Counted from the first letter of the stretch, positions 1 through 9,722 are shown. The stretch is DNA of 64,000 nucleotides from G963666945 sp963666945 (GCA_963666945.2 CAXXRT010000028.1:19814-83813); one strand, 5' to 3'. Notes: generated by a model not told the origin, from the sequence alone. Numbers and translations are program-made.

Positions 1-233
1 GGCTAAAGATGCATTTCAATTATATTATCACAATAACAGCACCCGAAGAAATCAGAATAAGAAGGGTAATAAAAAGAGACAAAACAAAAAAAGAAGATGT
101 TATATCAAGGATAAAACATCAATACCCTGACATAAAGAAAATAAAAGAATCAGATTTTGTTATCACCAATACAGATAGTACTCCAATATTACCACAAATA
201 AAAAATATTCTAAAAAAATTACAGGGACATTAA
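1..233 (+). CDS. coaE: Dephospho-CoA kinase, C-terminal part
   Basis: The reading frame is open from base 3, so the gene begins before the window; the ATG at base 9 is internal. The visible part has features of the C-terminal half of CoaE: an Arg-rich lid-like stretch (IRIRRVIKRD), then a DVISRI..Q helix, and ends with the family-typical SDFVITNTDS stretch and a final helix. CoaE phosphorylates dephospho-CoA with ATP, the last step of coenzyme A synthesis, in the cytoplasm. The Walker A end lies outside the window and cannot be checked. It converges on lpxA across a shared terminator. Confidence 0.8.
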   Translation, partial: LKMHFNYIITITAPEEIRIRRVIKRDKTKKEDVISRIKHQYPDIKKIKESDFVITNTDSTPILPQIKNILKKLQGH

Positions 234-250
234 GCAAATAAAAACAAAAA

Positions 251-271
251 AAGCCGGCTATAAACCGGCTT
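251..271. terminator. Bidirectional terminator between coaE and lpxA
   Basis: A 7-bp GC-rich stem (251-257 with 265-271) has a 7-nt loop. An A-run precedes it, which reads as a T-run on the minus strand, and a short TTAAAATA tail follows it on the plus strand. It sits between the two convergent genes and best serves lpxA. Confidence 0.75.
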
Positions 272-293
272 AAAATATAGTATCTATAAACAA

Positions 294-1073
294 TTATCCA
301 AAATAACCTTTCATAATACCACGCTTAGCATTACGAACAAACATTATAATTTCATCTCTTTCCTTTGATGCAGGCATCTCAGCTTCAATTCTCTCCAATG
401 CATCCAGGTTATTAAGACCTTTTTGATAAAGCAAACGAAACACATCCTGTATTTCGCATATTTTCTCATTACTAAATCCCCTTCTTCTTAATCCAATTGA
501 ATTAACTCCAATATACGAAAGAGGCTCCCTTCCAGCTTTAACAAAAGGAGGCACATCTTTTCTTACAAGAGACCCACCAGATATCATTACATGTTTTCCT
601 ATATTCACAAACTGGTGTACTGCAACTAAACCAGACAATATAGCAAAATCATCAATCTCCACCTCACCTGCTATTTGTGAAGCATTCCCTATAATACAAT
701 TATCACCCACAATACTATCGTGGGCAATATGAGAATAAGCCATAAGAAGGCAATTACTACCTACTCTAGTGATACCTTTTGCTGCAGTACCCCTATTAAT
801 AGTAACACATTCCCTTATAGTAGTATTATCTCCAATAACTGCAGTTGTTTTCTCTCCTCTAAATTTAAGATCCTGTGGAATTGCTGCAATAACAGCCCCT
901 GGAAATATCTTACAATTCTTTCCTATTCTCGCGCCTTCCAAGATAGTTACATTCGAATAAACATGCGTACCTTCTTCTATAACAACATCCTTATCTATTG
1001 TAACAAACGGCTCAATAACAACATTATCTGCAATTTTCGCAGATGGATGTACATATGCTAATGGTTGTTTCAT
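294..1073 (-). CDS. lpxA: UDP-N-acetylglucosamine O-acyltransferase LpxA
   Basis: First step of lipid A synthesis: transfers a 3-hydroxyacyl chain from ACP to the 3-OH of UDP-GlcNAc in the cytoplasm. The protein is about 259 aa, the family length. It starts with the left-handed beta-helix hexapeptide repeats (YVHPSAKIADNVVIEPFV) and contains the AYSHIAHD stretch with the catalytic His near residue 120, and the GGSLVRKDVPPFVKAGREPL loop of LpxA. The ATG at 1073 is preferred over the TTG two codons upstream. It is the last gene of lpxD-lpxC/fabZ-lpxA, 40 nt after the lpxC stop. Confidence 0.96.
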   Translation of the reverse strand: MKQPLAYVHPSAKIADNVVIEPFVTIDKDVVIEEGTHVYSNVTILEGARIGKNCKIFPGAVIAAIPQDLKFRGEKTTAVIGDNTTIRECVTINRGTAAKGITRVGSNCLLMAYSHIAHDSIVGDNCIIGNASQIAGEVEIDDFAILSGLVAVHQFVNIGKHVMISGGSLVRKDVPPFVKAGREPLSYIGVNSIGLRRRGFSNEKICEIQDVFRLLYQKGLNNLDALERIEAEMPASKERDEIIMFVRNAKRGIMKGYFG

Positions 1074-1113
1074 TATCAAATTTTATTTATTTCACACTGC
1101 AAGTATAACAACA

Positions 1114-2502
1114 TTATTTATTTTTTGCAACCTGTGCCATGAATTCTCCTTCACATACCAAGGTCTCTCCAACAAAAGCTCTACCTTTCATATTTGCGAT
1201 TCCCCTACGCATAGGACACATCATCTCAAGTCTAAAAATCAACGTATCACCAGGAACAACTTTTTTTCTGAATTTTATATTATCCATTTTCATGAAATAT
1301 GTTGAACAGCTCCCAGGATCGTCCATCTCACTAAGAACCAAAAGTCCTCCACACTGAGCCATTGCCTCTAATATCAAAACTCCTGGCATTACTGGTTCAT
1401 CAGGGAAATGTCCGACAAAAAAATGCTCGTTCATTGTAACATTCTTTATACCGACTATTTCATCATCCGCAATCCTTAAAACCTTATCCACCAACAAAAA
1501 AGGAGGTCTGTGCGGCAATAAACTTCTTATCTTATTAACATCCATCAAAGGTTCCGCAGAAAGATCGACATCGGGTACCCTATCCTTTGCAAAATGATTT
1601 TTTATTTCTTTTCTCAGCAATTTAGCTGTGGCAGTATTTGCTTTATGTCCCGGACGAGTAGCAATAACCCTACCTTTTATAAACTTACCACACAATGCAA
1701 GATCACCAACAACATCTAATAATTTATGACGAGCCGGTTCATTATCGAAAAACAAATCAAGATTATTGAGAACACCTTTCTTGACAGAGACTTTTTCGTG
1801 TCCAAAAAGATTTGCCAACCTATCGAGTTCTGACTGTTCCACTTCCCTGTCAACAATAACGATAGCATTCTTTAAATCTCCCCCCTTGATTAGATTGTTA
1901 TTATACAAATATTCAATCTCTCTTAAAAACACAAAAGTTCTACACTTAGCTATCTCGTTAGAAAAGTCAGTGCAGGAATTAATTGACGCAAATTGATTAC
2001 TCAAATAAGGCGAATCATATGAAATTAAAACATTAACGTTAAAATCATTTTCAGGAATTATAATCAATTCTGCTCCCGACTCATCCTTATAAGTAATTTT
2101 TTCTTTAACCTCAAAGTATTCCCTATCTTTTTCCTGCTCCTGTATCCCTACTTCACTTATTTTTTCAACATAAAATCTAGCACTTCCATCAAGTATAGGA
2201 AATTCATCTTCATTTAATTCTATAAGACAATTATCAATACCTAATCCATAAAGAGCGGACAATGCATGCTCTGCCGTAAATATATGAATACCTTTATACT
2301 CCAGACAATTTGATCTATCCACAAATTTCACATAGTCGGCAATAGCATCAATCACAGGTTCACCTTCTATATCAACTCTCTTAATTTTATATCCATGATT
2401 TTCTGGGGCAGGTTTAAATGTTACAACTGCATTTTTCCCTGTATGTAAACCTACTCCGGACAGTGTAAACGACTCCTTTAACGTTCTTTGCTTAACAGAC
2501 AT
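1114..2502 (-). CDS. lpxC: Bifunctional LpxC deacetylase / FabZ dehydratase
   Basis: Two enzymes in one 462-aa chain, a fusion typical of Bacteroidota. Residues 1 to about 300 are LpxC, the zinc UDP-3-O-acyl-GlcNAc deacetylase that commits the cell to lipid A. It has His79 in AEHALSALYG, the RHKLLDVVGD motif near residue 256, which supplies a zinc His and Asp, and the His of PGHKANTA near 283. Residues from about 320 to the end are FabZ, the beta-hydroxyacyl-ACP dehydratase, with LLPHRPPFLLVDK and GHFPDEPVMPGVLILEAMAQ. The fusion couples fatty-acid elongation to the enzyme that uses its hydroxyacyl product. Only 2 nt separate it from lpxD, so the two are co-transcribed. Confidence 0.97.
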   Translation of the reverse strand: MSVKQRTLKESFTLSGVGLHTGKNAVVTFKPAPENHGYKIKRVDIEGEPVIDAIADYVKFVDRSNCLEYKGIHIFTAEHALSALYGLGIDNCLIELNEDEFPILDGSARFYVEKISEVGIQEQEKDREYFEVKEKITYKDESGAELIIIPENDFNVNVLISYDSPYLSNQFASINSCTDFSNEIAKCRTFVFLREIEYLYNNNLIKGGDLKNAIVIVDREVEQSELDRLANLFGHEKVSVKKGVLNNLDLFFDNEPARHKLLDVVGDLALCGKFIKGRVIATRPGHKANTATAKLLRKEIKNHFAKDRVPDVDLSAEPLMDVNKIRSLLPHRPPFLLVDKVLRIADDEIVGIKNVTMNEHFFVGHFPDEPVMPGVLILEAMAQCGGLLVLSEMDDPGSCSTYFMKMDNIKFRKKVVPGDTLIFRLEMMCPMRRGIANMKGRAFVGETLVCEGEFMAQVAKNK

Positions 2503-2504
2503 TA

Positions 2505-3542
2505 TTATTCAGACTTTAAGTGATTAACTTGCTTTTCAAGATCTATTAACTGTTGCCTCATTTTAGGCAAAGATCTAAACAATACATATGATTTTTGAAA
2601 ATTAGAAATATCAACAGCCGGAGATCCCTGTAAAATAGCACCCTCTTTTTTCACAGAACTTGCAATTCCGGTTTGAGCAGCAGCTTTAACATCGTTAGGA
2701 ACATTAAGATGTCCTGCAATACCTACCTGTCCTCCCAACATACAGTTTTCTCCAATTTTTGTACTTCCTGCAATACCTGACTGCGCAGCAATCACGGTAT
2801 TAGAACCAATCTCAACATTATGAGCGATCTGTATTAAATTATCCAATTTTACACCTTTACGAATTACGGTTGACCCCATTGTTGCCCTATCTATGCATGT
2901 ATTTGCACCAATCTCAACAAAATCTTCTAGTACGACATTGCCAATCTGAGGAACCTTCTTATAATCCCTTGAATTACTTGGAGCAAAACCAAATCCATCT
3001 GCCCCAATAACCGAGCCAGCATGTACAATACATGATTTTCCTATTTTGCAGCCTTCATAAACTTTAACCCCCGAATAAAGTATCGAATTATCTTCAATAG
3101 TAACATTATCCCCAAGGTAGGCCTGCGGATAAATCATTACATTATTACCAATTTTCACATTGCTGCCAATGTAGGCAAAAGCTCCTATATAAGGATTTTC
3201 TCCAATTTTAGAAGATTTACTTATAAATGATGGTTCTTCTATTCCAGTTGGCTTAGGTTTAGCCTGCTCATACATTTCAAGCAAAGCAGCTATTGCCTGA
3301 TAAGCATCATCCACTTTTATTAAAGTAGCTTTTATCTCATCCTTAGGCTCAAAATCCTTATTTACAAGAACTATTGAAGCATTTGTTTCATATATGTAAT
3401 GTTCATATTTTGGATTAGCCAGAAATGCTAATGTTCCTGGTTTTCCTTCCTCAATCTTTGAAACATTACTAACGGCACACTCCTCATTACCAACAACATA
3501 CCCCCCTAATATCTCCGCTATATCTTTTGCTCTAAATTCCAT
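2505..3542 (-). CDS. lpxD: UDP-3-O-(3-hydroxyacyl)glucosamine N-acyltransferase LpxD
   Basis: Third step of lipid A synthesis, acylating the 2-amino group freed by LpxC. The 345-aa protein has the N-terminal uridine-binding domain (about 1-100, with GTLAFLANPKYE), a long hexapeptide-repeat beta-helix (about 105-310) and a C-terminal helix. The catalytic His is in NLIQIAHNVEIG near residue 240, and the GADGFGFAP motif is present. It is the first gene of the lpxD-lpxC/fabZ-lpxA operon and is divergent from rimP. Confidence 0.96.
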   Translation of the reverse strand: MEFRAKDIAEILGGYVVGNEECAVSNVSKIEEGKPGTLAFLANPKYEHYIYETNASIVLVNKDFEPKDEIKATLIKVDDAYQAIAALLEMYEQAKPKPTGIEEPSFISKSSKIGENPYIGAFAYIGSNVKIGNNVMIYPQAYLGDNVTIEDNSILYSGVKVYEGCKIGKSCIVHAGSVIGADGFGFAPSNSRDYKKVPQIGNVVLEDFVEIGANTCIDRATMGSTVIRKGVKLDNLIQIAHNVEIGSNTVIAAQSGIAGSTKIGENCMLGGQVGIAGHLNVPNDVKAAAQTGIASSVKKEGAILQGSPAVDISNFQKSYVLFRSLPKMRQQLIDLEKQVNHLKSE

Positions 3543-3754
3543 TTGTAAAACAATTTAAGTTCCTTATATATACATAAATTGTTGCGCTTCAAAACCTTAA
3601 TTTATAAAGTTTTAAAGTACAACTATTAAAATCTTATTTCAAATTTCTGTTTTTCCAAAAAATTTCTGCAAATTTAAAAATTAATTCCGAATATGTATTA
3701 CCATATTTGCTTTTAATATACCTTTAACACTCAGACAAAAACATCTTATTTTGT

Positions 3755-3785
3755 TTTGTTATTTAAGTATATTTATCTATATTTG
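3755..3785 (+). promoter_or_regulatory. Promoter of rimP-nusA-infB
   Basis: TTTG at 3755-3758 is followed after 19 nt by TATATTTG at 3778-3785. This is an exact match to the Bacteroidota primary-sigma promoter TTTG-N19-TAnnTTTG. Transcription would start near 3791, leaving a leader of about 90 nt before rimP. Confidence 0.75.
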
Positions 3786-3814
3786 CACCGTAAAAGGAAG
3801 AAAAGGATAATTAG

Positions 3815-3840
3815 GGGGACACTCATGTCCCCTTATTTAT
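3815..3840 (+). promoter_or_regulatory. Leader hairpin upstream of rimP, terminator-like
   Basis: A 7-bp GC-rich stem (3815-3821 with 3826-3832) with a 4-nt loop is followed by a T-rich TTATTTAT stretch. It lies between the promoter and the rimP start, so it would form in the nascent leader. Its form is that of a weak intrinsic terminator or attenuator. Regulation is inferred from position only. Confidence 0.5.
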
Positions 3841-3879
3841 TAGACTAAAATGAGGTCACCTTAAACAAAAACCCTAATA

Positions 3880-4344
3880 ATGATAGAAAAAAAACATATT
3901 CAAAACATAGTAACAGATATCATCAAAGACAGTGAATTATTTATTGTGGATATCAATGTTTCACCTTCAAATATTATTATTGTTGTTGTTGACAGCATGA
4001 AAGGTGTATCTATAGATAAATGTATCTCTATTAGTAAAGAAATAGAAAGTAAGCTAGACAGAGATGTGGAAGATTTTGAATTAAAAGTTTCTTCGGCAGG
4101 TATTGGTCAACCTTTCACGGTCATTCAACAATATCACAAAAATATCGGCAACGATGTTGAAGTTTTATGTGCAGAAGGGAATAAATACAAAGGCAAACTT
4201 ACAAGAGTTACCGATGAAGGATTTGAAATTGAATATGAAATAAAAGAGAAAGTAGAAGGAAAAAAGAAAAAAGAATTAGTTAAAAAGACTGATTTTTTTA
4301 ATTTTGATAGTATAAAATACATAAAAGACATAATTAGCTTTTAA
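3880..4344 (+). CDS. rimP: Ribosome maturation factor RimP
   Basis: RimP helps mature the 30S subunit. The 154-aa protein has the expected two-domain layout: an N-terminal alpha/beta domain (about 1-80) with the ISKEIESKLD helix and the EDFELKVSSAGI segment, matching the family (D/E)YxLEVSSPG motif with A for P, then a small SH3-like beta-barrel (about 85-150). It is the first gene of the widely conserved rimP-nusA-infB operon, with nusA starting 7 nt after its stop. Confidence 0.93.
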   Translation: MIEKKHIQNIVTDIIKDSELFIVDINVSPSNIIIVVVDSMKGVSIDKCISISKEIESKLDRDVEDFELKVSSAGIGQPFTVIQQYHKNIGNDVEVLCAEGNKYKGKLTRVTDEGFEIEYEIKEKVEGKKKKELVKKTDFFNFDSIKYIKDIISF

Positions 4345-4351
4345 TTATTCA

Positions 4352-5599
4352 ATGATGGAAAATTTAAATCTCATAGAATCATTTTCAGAATTTAAAGATC
4401 TGAAAAATATTGACAGAGCAACTATGATGAGTGTGTTAGAAGATGTTTTTCGTAACATGCTTATCAAAACTTTTGGATCAGATGAAAACTTTGACATCAT
4501 TATCAACATAGACAAAGGAGACCTTGAGATATGGAGAAACCGTACTGTTGTTGAAGATGACGAACTTATAAATCCTAGTGCAGAGATAAGCCTTACAGAA
4601 GCCAAAAGAATTGATTCTGACTACGAGTTAGGAGAGGAAGTAACTGACGAAGTTAAATTAAAAGACTTCGGTAGAAGATCGATTTTAGCCTTAAGACAAA
4701 ACTTGTCTTCCAGAATTTTAGAACTTGAAAAAGATACTCTTTATAACAAATATAAAGAACGTATTGGACAAATAATAACTGGTGAGGTTTACCAAATATG
4801 GAAAAAGGAGATACTTATACTTGATGATGAAGGTAATGAGCTAATTATGCCAAAAATTGAACAAATCCCATCGGATTTCTTCAGAAAAGGAGATACAGTT
4901 CGTGCCGTTGTTATCAGAGTGGAGATGAGAAACAATACTCCTCTTATTATTATTTCCAGAACTTCCCCAGTATTCCTTGAAAGATTATTTGAAAATGAAG
5001 TTCCTGAGATTTTTGATGGACTAATTACAATTAAAAAGATTGTAAGAATACCAGGAGAAAGAGCAAAAATAGCTGTAGAATCGTATGATGACAGAATTGA
5101 TCCTGTTGGTGCTTGTGTTGGAATGAAAGGTTCCAGGATACACGGTATCGTACGTGAATTAAGAAATGAAAATATAGATGTGATTAACTTCACTAATAAT
5201 ATCCAGCTTTATATCACAAGAGCACTTAATCCAGCAAAAATAAGCTCTATTAAAATCAAAGAAGAAGATAATAAAGCAGATGTATATTTAAAGCCAGAGG
5301 AAGTATCTCTAGCTATCGGTAAAGGAGGACTAAATATAAAATTAGCAAGCCAGTTAACAGGATACGACATAGATGTTTATCGTGAGATTGCTGAAGCAGA
5401 ACAAGACGAAGAAGATGTTAATCTTGATGAGTTTGCTGATGAAATAGAAAGTTGGGTTATCGACGAACTTAAAAAAATTGGTTGCGATACAGCTAAAAAC
5501 GTTCTTGAACTTTCTGCAGAAGAGTTAGAAAAAAGATCGGATTTAGAAATTGAAACCATTAACGAGGTGTTGAATATATTAAGGGCAGAATTTGAATAA
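4352..5599 (+). CDS. nusA: Transcription termination/antitermination factor NusA
   Basis: NusA binds RNA polymerase and nascent RNA and modulates pausing, termination and antitermination. In the 415 aa I see the N-terminal RNAP-binding domain (about 1-125), an S1 domain beginning near GQIITGEVYQ (about 135-200), and two KH domains with GxxG loops, one at GMKGSRIHG (near 255) and one at GKGGLNIKL (near 325). An acidic C-terminal tail with a helix-hairpin-helix-like ELKKIGCDTAKNVLELS segment follows. Two adjacent ATGs (4352 and 4355) are equally good starts. It lies between rimP and infB. Confidence 0.96.
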   Translation: MMENLNLIESFSEFKDLKNIDRATMMSVLEDVFRNMLIKTFGSDENFDIIINIDKGDLEIWRNRTVVEDDELINPSAEISLTEAKRIDSDYELGEEVTDEVKLKDFGRRSILALRQNLSSRILELEKDTLYNKYKERIGQIITGEVYQIWKKEILILDDEGNELIMPKIEQIPSDFFRKGDTVRAVVIRVEMRNNTPLIIISRTSPVFLERLFENEVPEIFDGLITIKKIVRIPGERAKIAVESYDDRIDPVGACVGMKGSRIHGIVRELRNENIDVINFTNNIQLYITRALNPAKISSIKIKEEDNKADVYLKPEEVSLAIGKGGLNIKLASQLTGYDIDVYREIAEAEQDEEDVNLDEFADEIESWVIDELKKIGCDTAKNVLELSAEELEKRSDLEIETINEVLNILRAEFE

Positions 5600-5657
5600 T
5601 TGCTAGCACCTGAAAATTCAAATAGAGTGCCAGATAAAAATTAATTAAGGGGCAGAT

Positions 5658-8372
5658 ATGGCAGAAAAAACAAAAAGACTTAGCAAGGTAGCAAGAGAGT
5701 TTAATGTTGGAATTTCAACAATTGTGGATTTCTTGGAAAACAAGGGAGAAACTATTGATTCCAACCCAAATACAAAAATTTCAGAAAAACAATATCAGAT
5801 ACTCTCAAAAGAATTTAGTTCGGATATAAACTTAAAAAAGGCATCCGAAAAAGTTGATCTTAAAAGTACCAGGAAAAAGAAAGAAACTATTTCTATAGAA
5901 CCTGAGAAAGAAGAAAGTAAGGCAGACAAAGTTGATTTTTCTGTAAAAGAAGAAGTTAAAATAGAGAGCAAAATTAAGGTCGTAGGAAAAATTGATCTTA
6001 AAAAACCTGCTAAGCCTGAAAAAGCTAAAGAAGCTGTAAATATTAAAAAGGAAACACAACAAAAAGAGGAAGCTAAAGTGGCCGAAATAAAAGAAGTAGA
6101 AAAACCTACATCAACTACTACAGAAACACCCAAAATTAAAGACGAAGTTAAAGTAGTCGGAAAAATTGATCTGGACTCTATTAATCAACGTACCAGACCT
6201 CCGCGCAAGTCAAAAGCCGAGAAGGAAAAGGAAAGAAAAGAGAAGAAAAAACAAAAAACAGATTCTCATAAAACTGCCAAAACCGGAGAACATATTCCCA
6301 AAGCTAAGCCTGCTATTCAAGGAGAAGAAGGTGCTGCCAAGAAAAAAAGAAAGAGGATAAAGAAAAAAGACGAGAAGGTAGATGTTAGTGCTGATAAGCA
6401 AAACAAAATAGAGGAAAAAAAGAAAAAACTTAAGAAGCTTAAAAAGAAATCCCCAATTAAAGCTGAAATAAGCGATGAGGATGTTCAAAAGCAGATTAAA
6501 GATACCCTGGCCAGATTAACATCTAAAGGTAAGTCCAAAGCGTCGAAGCACAGAAAAGAAAAACGTGAAGCATACAGCCAGAAGCGTCAGGCGGAGATAG
6601 AAAAGGCTGAGATGGAAAAAAATAATCTAAAAATTGCAGAGTTTGTTAGCGTAAACGAACTTGCAACAATGATGAATATTGCCGTTACAGACGTTATTTC
6701 CGCATGTATGTCACTAGGACTATTCGTTTCTATAAACCAAAGATTAGATGCTGAAACAATTAACCTTGTTGCAGATGAATTTGGTTATGAAGTTGAATTT
6801 GTTAGCGCGGAAGCCCATGACGTTGAAGAAGAAGAAGTTGTAGAAAGCGAAGAAAATCTCAAACCTCGTCCACCTATTGTAACAGTAATGGGACATGTTG
6901 ACCATGGTAAAACATCGTTACTTGACCATATACGTAGAGCAAATGTTATTGCCGGCGAAGCAGGTGGTATCACTCAGCACATTGGAGCATACAATGTAAG
7001 ACTGGAAGATGGAAGAATGATAACATTTTTAGATACTCCTGGACACGAAGCCTTTACAGCCATGCGTGCCAGAGGTGCTCAGGTAACAGATATTGCTATT
7101 ATTATAGTTGCTGCCGATGACAATGTGATGCCACAGACAGTAGAGGCCATTAACCATGCCACAGCAGCAGGAGTACCTATTATATTTGCTATAAACAAAA
7201 TAGATAAACCAGGAGCAAATCCTGATAAAATAAGAGAAGAACTGGCAGGCATGAACTACCTTGTTGAAGATTGGGGTGGTAAATATCAATGTCAGGAAAT
7301 TTCAGCAAAACAAGGAATTAATATTGAAGAATTACTTGAAAAAGTTCTTCTTGAAGCAGAACTTTTAGAGCTCAAGGCCAATCCAGATAAAAATGCTACC
7401 GGTTCAATTATTGAATCATCTCTTGACAAGGGTCGTGGTTTCGTTTCAACAGTTTTGGTACAAACAGGTACGCTTAAGATTGGTGACATTATGCTTGCAG
7501 GTCAATATACAGGACACATAAAAGCAATGTATAACGAAAGAGGACAAAGAATTGAGAGTGCCGGACCAGCTACACCTGCTCTTATCCTTGGTCTAAATGG
7601 AGCACCACAAGCAGGTGATCTATTTAAGATAATGGAAAATGAGAAAGAAGCCAGAGCAATCGCAAACAAACGCGAACAACTTCAAAGAGAACAAGGATTG
7701 AGAACACAAAAACATATCACCCTTGACGAAATTGGAAGACGTATCGCCATAGGAAACTTCCAGGAACTTAATGTCATTGTTAAAGGTGATGTTGATGGTT
7801 CTATTGAGGCCCTATCCGATTCTTTAATAAAACTTTCAACAGAAGAAATTCAGGTTAACGTTATTCATAAAGCCGTTGGTCAGATTTCTGAAGGAGACGT
7901 AATGTTGGCCGCAGCATCTAATGCCATAATCGTAGGTTTCCAGGTTAGACCATCAATAGGAGCCAGAAAAATAGCTGAGAAAGAAGAAATTGACATCAGA
8001 CTATATTCGATCATCTACGATGCCATAGAAGAGATAAAATCAGCAATGGAAGGTATGCTTTCTCCGGAAATCAAAGAAGTGATTGTTGCTACGGTTGAAG
8101 TAATGGAAACATTTAAAATAACTAAAGTTGGTACTATTGCCGGATGTCAGGTTAGAGACGGTAAAATATCAAGAAACCATAAAATACGAATTATCAGAGA
8201 CGGTATTGTTATATTCTCTGGAGAACTTGGTTCTCTTAAGAGATTTAAAGATGACGTTAAAGAAGTATCAAAAGGCTTCGAATGCGGTCTTAACATTCAT
8301 AATTACAACGATATTAAAGTTGGTGATATTGTTGAAGCTTACGAAGAAGTTGAAGTTAAGAAAACTCTTTAA
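5658..8372 (+). CDS. infB: Translation initiation factor IF-2
   Basis: IF-2 is the GTPase that brings initiator tRNA to the 30S subunit and promotes subunit joining. The 904-aa protein has an N-terminal IF2_N motif (residues about 5-50), a long Lys/Glu-rich low-complexity linker (about 60-320), a second IF2_N region, and the G domain with GHVDHGKTSL near residue 412, DTPGHEAF and NKIDKPGAN. Domains II, III and IV follow to the end. The basic linker is normal for the family. It is the last gene of the rimP operon, 58 nt after nusA, and ends at a strong terminator. Confidence 0.98.
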   Translation: MAEKTKRLSKVAREFNVGISTIVDFLENKGETIDSNPNTKISEKQYQILSKEFSSDINLKKASEKVDLKSTRKKKETISIEPEKEESKADKVDFSVKEEVKIESKIKVVGKIDLKKPAKPEKAKEAVNIKKETQQKEEAKVAEIKEVEKPTSTTTETPKIKDEVKVVGKIDLDSINQRTRPPRKSKAEKEKERKEKKKQKTDSHKTAKTGEHIPKAKPAIQGEEGAAKKKRKRIKKKDEKVDVSADKQNKIEEKKKKLKKLKKKSPIKAEISDEDVQKQIKDTLARLTSKGKSKASKHRKEKREAYSQKRQAEIEKAEMEKNNLKIAEFVSVNELATMMNIAVTDVISACMSLGLFVSINQRLDAETINLVADEFGYEVEFVSAEAHDVEEEEVVESEENLKPRPPIVTVMGHVDHGKTSLLDHIRRANVIAGEAGGITQHIGAYNVRLEDGRMITFLDTPGHEAFTAMRARGAQVTDIAIIIVAADDNVMPQTVEAINHATAAGVPIIFAINKIDKPGANPDKIREELAGMNYLVEDWGGKYQCQEISAKQGINIEELLEKVLLEAELLELKANPDKNATGSIIESSLDKGRGFVSTVLVQTGTLKIGDIMLAGQYTGHIKAMYNERGQRIESAGPATPALILGLNGAPQAGDLFKIMENEKEARAIANKREQLQREQGLRTQKHITLDEIGRRIAIGNFQELNVIVKGDVDGSIEALSDSLIKLSTEEIQVNVIHKAVGQISEGDVMLAAASNAIIVGFQVRPSIGARKIAEKEEIDIRLYSIIYDAIEEIKSAMEGMLSPEIKEVIVATVEVMETFKITKVGTIAGCQVRDGKISRNHKIRIIRDGIVIFSGELGSLKRFKDDVKEVSKGFECGLNIHNYNDIKVGDIVEAYEEVEVKKTL

Positions 8373-8378
8373 TACATC

Positions 8379-8407
8379 AGAGGCTGGTTTTAAACCAGCC
8401 TCTTTTT
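8379..8407 (+). terminator. Terminator of the rimP-nusA-infB operon
   Basis: A perfect inverted repeat from 8379 to 8403, with a stem of about 11 bp and an AT loop, is followed directly by a T-run. It begins 6 nt after the infB stop. Confidence 0.9.
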
Positions 8408-8450
8408 CTATCTATAGTATTTTTCCAACTTATTGATCTTCCACACAAAG

Positions 8451-9722
8451 TTATTTCAAATTTCTTTCTCTTTCTCTGTAAAACTCCAAAAGACTAAAAA
8501 CATCTTTATTCCCATTATAATCACAACCAAGTTCAGATAATAAATCACAAGCCCCCTTCAATACAGATTCTTTATTTAATTCTCTTTCATGAATATAATT
8601 AAGATATTTTAAAACATTCAACAGGTTTAAAAATTTAAAAAATTTACTTTTGAATACATTTATTGACGAACAATTAGAATTAATTTCATTTATTCCATCC
8701 CTAAATGAAATACTTTCACAATACTCTTTTATATCAACAGGAAAGTCATTTATTATTGAAGAATACCTATAATCATCACATTTATAAAAATCATCAGCCC
8801 TTTCCAGTAATTTGCGAATACGTTTAAAAGCATTAATATTGTACGTCTTATAATCAAGATATTCATTATCTTTTATTTCACTAATTGATCTTCCTGTTCC
8901 AAAAGGAGTTCTATCCGACATACGTGAAGAAGGAATAACACGTGTTGAATTAATCTCGCCAAACCCTCCCAGAGGAATTATTTTTTGCAAAAAATAAAAA
9001 TCCTCTCCTGCCTGTTTTCTATTCATCCCCCCCTGCAAGGCATAATCAGAGGCTCTCACAGCGTAGGCTGAACCAATACAATAAAAAGCATGTGGATGTC
9101 CACAATAAGATAAGGCCGTCTTGTAATATCTCAAATACAACTCATAAAAAGCCGAAGCCTCATATACATCTTTATTGTATTCTGTTCCCTCAACAGGATG
9201 TTCGAAATATATTGAAGCCCCTCTATTCTTAACATTCGAGAAATAATCTTCAATAGCAACTAGATAGTTGCTATCACATAATGTATCAGCATCAAAACCT
9301 ACAATCACACCCTCAGGTTTTTCTATAATATTAAACCTTCTCACTGCTTCATCCATTGCAATTTTTCTGGCAAGACCAACACCAGCATGTTTACGCGGTA
9401 AATTTTCGACCTTTAGTACATAAAAACTAATGCCTTCAAACTTATTCCCAGATATCCATTGTTTAATCTCAGCATAAGTTTTGTTATTAGCTTCAACTAT
9501 ATTATTACTGTCAGTTTCAGACGAATTAATAACAATAATAACTTCAGCAATACCATCTATTGGATAACATTTAGCAATACTTTCAAGACTCTTGAGAATA
9601 TCGGGCTCATTGTAACATGGAATAGTAATTATAATCTTTAAATCCTCGGGAACATTATCTCCAAGAAAAGACTCATATAATACTCTCGATTTCAAATACC
9701 TATCAGCAAATCCCATAATCAT
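8451..9722 (-). CDS. Glycosyltransferase, family 2-like, soluble
   Basis: A 423-aa protein with a GT-A type N-terminal domain: IIITIPCYNEPDILKSLES (about 29-47), the metal-binding FDADT near residue 144, and a QAGEDFYFLQK stretch near 245 that resembles the ED acceptor motif of GT2 enzymes. No membrane segment or signal peptide is evident, so it probably acts in the cytoplasm. Donor and acceptor sugars cannot be told from sequence. The C-terminal 130 residues match nothing I recognise. It stands alone between infB (convergent) and ompH (same strand, with a terminator between). Confidence 0.7.
   Translation of the reverse strand: MIMGFADRYLKSRVLYESFLGDNVPEDLKIIITIPCYNEPDILKSLESIAKCYPIDGIAEVIIVINSSETDSNNIVEANNKTYAEIKQWISGNKFEGISFYVLKVENLPRKHAGVGLARKIAMDEAVRRFNIIEKPEGVIVGFDADTLCDSNYLVAIEDYFSNVKNRGASIYFEHPVEGTEYNKDVYEASAFYELYLRYYKTALSYCGHPHAFYCIGSAYAVRASDYALQGGMNRKQAGEDFYFLQKIIPLGGFGEINSTRVIPSSRMSDRTPFGTGRSISEIKDNEYLDYKTYNINAFKRIRKLLERADDFYKCDDYRYSSIINDFPVDIKEYCESISFRDGINEINSNCSSINVFKSKFFKFLNLLNVLKYLNYIHERELNKESVLKGACDLLSELGCDYNGNKDVFSLLEFYRERERNLK

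Larger units (their letters stand above)
3543..3879. other. Divergent intergenic region lpxD / rimP
   Basis: This AT-rich 337-bp gap has no credible ORF. It carries a promoter and leader hairpin for rimP, listed separately. A TAAATTTG-like -7 element reads toward lpxD on the minus strand at 3669-3676, but I see no TTTG at the expected distance. No other structure was found. Confidence 0.6.

Noticed and set aside
5795..6488. Several minus-strand ORFs opposite infB
   Set aside because: They are mirror frames of the Lys/Glu-rich IF-2 linker, giving Ser/Phe/Leu-rich nonsense with no start context or family match.
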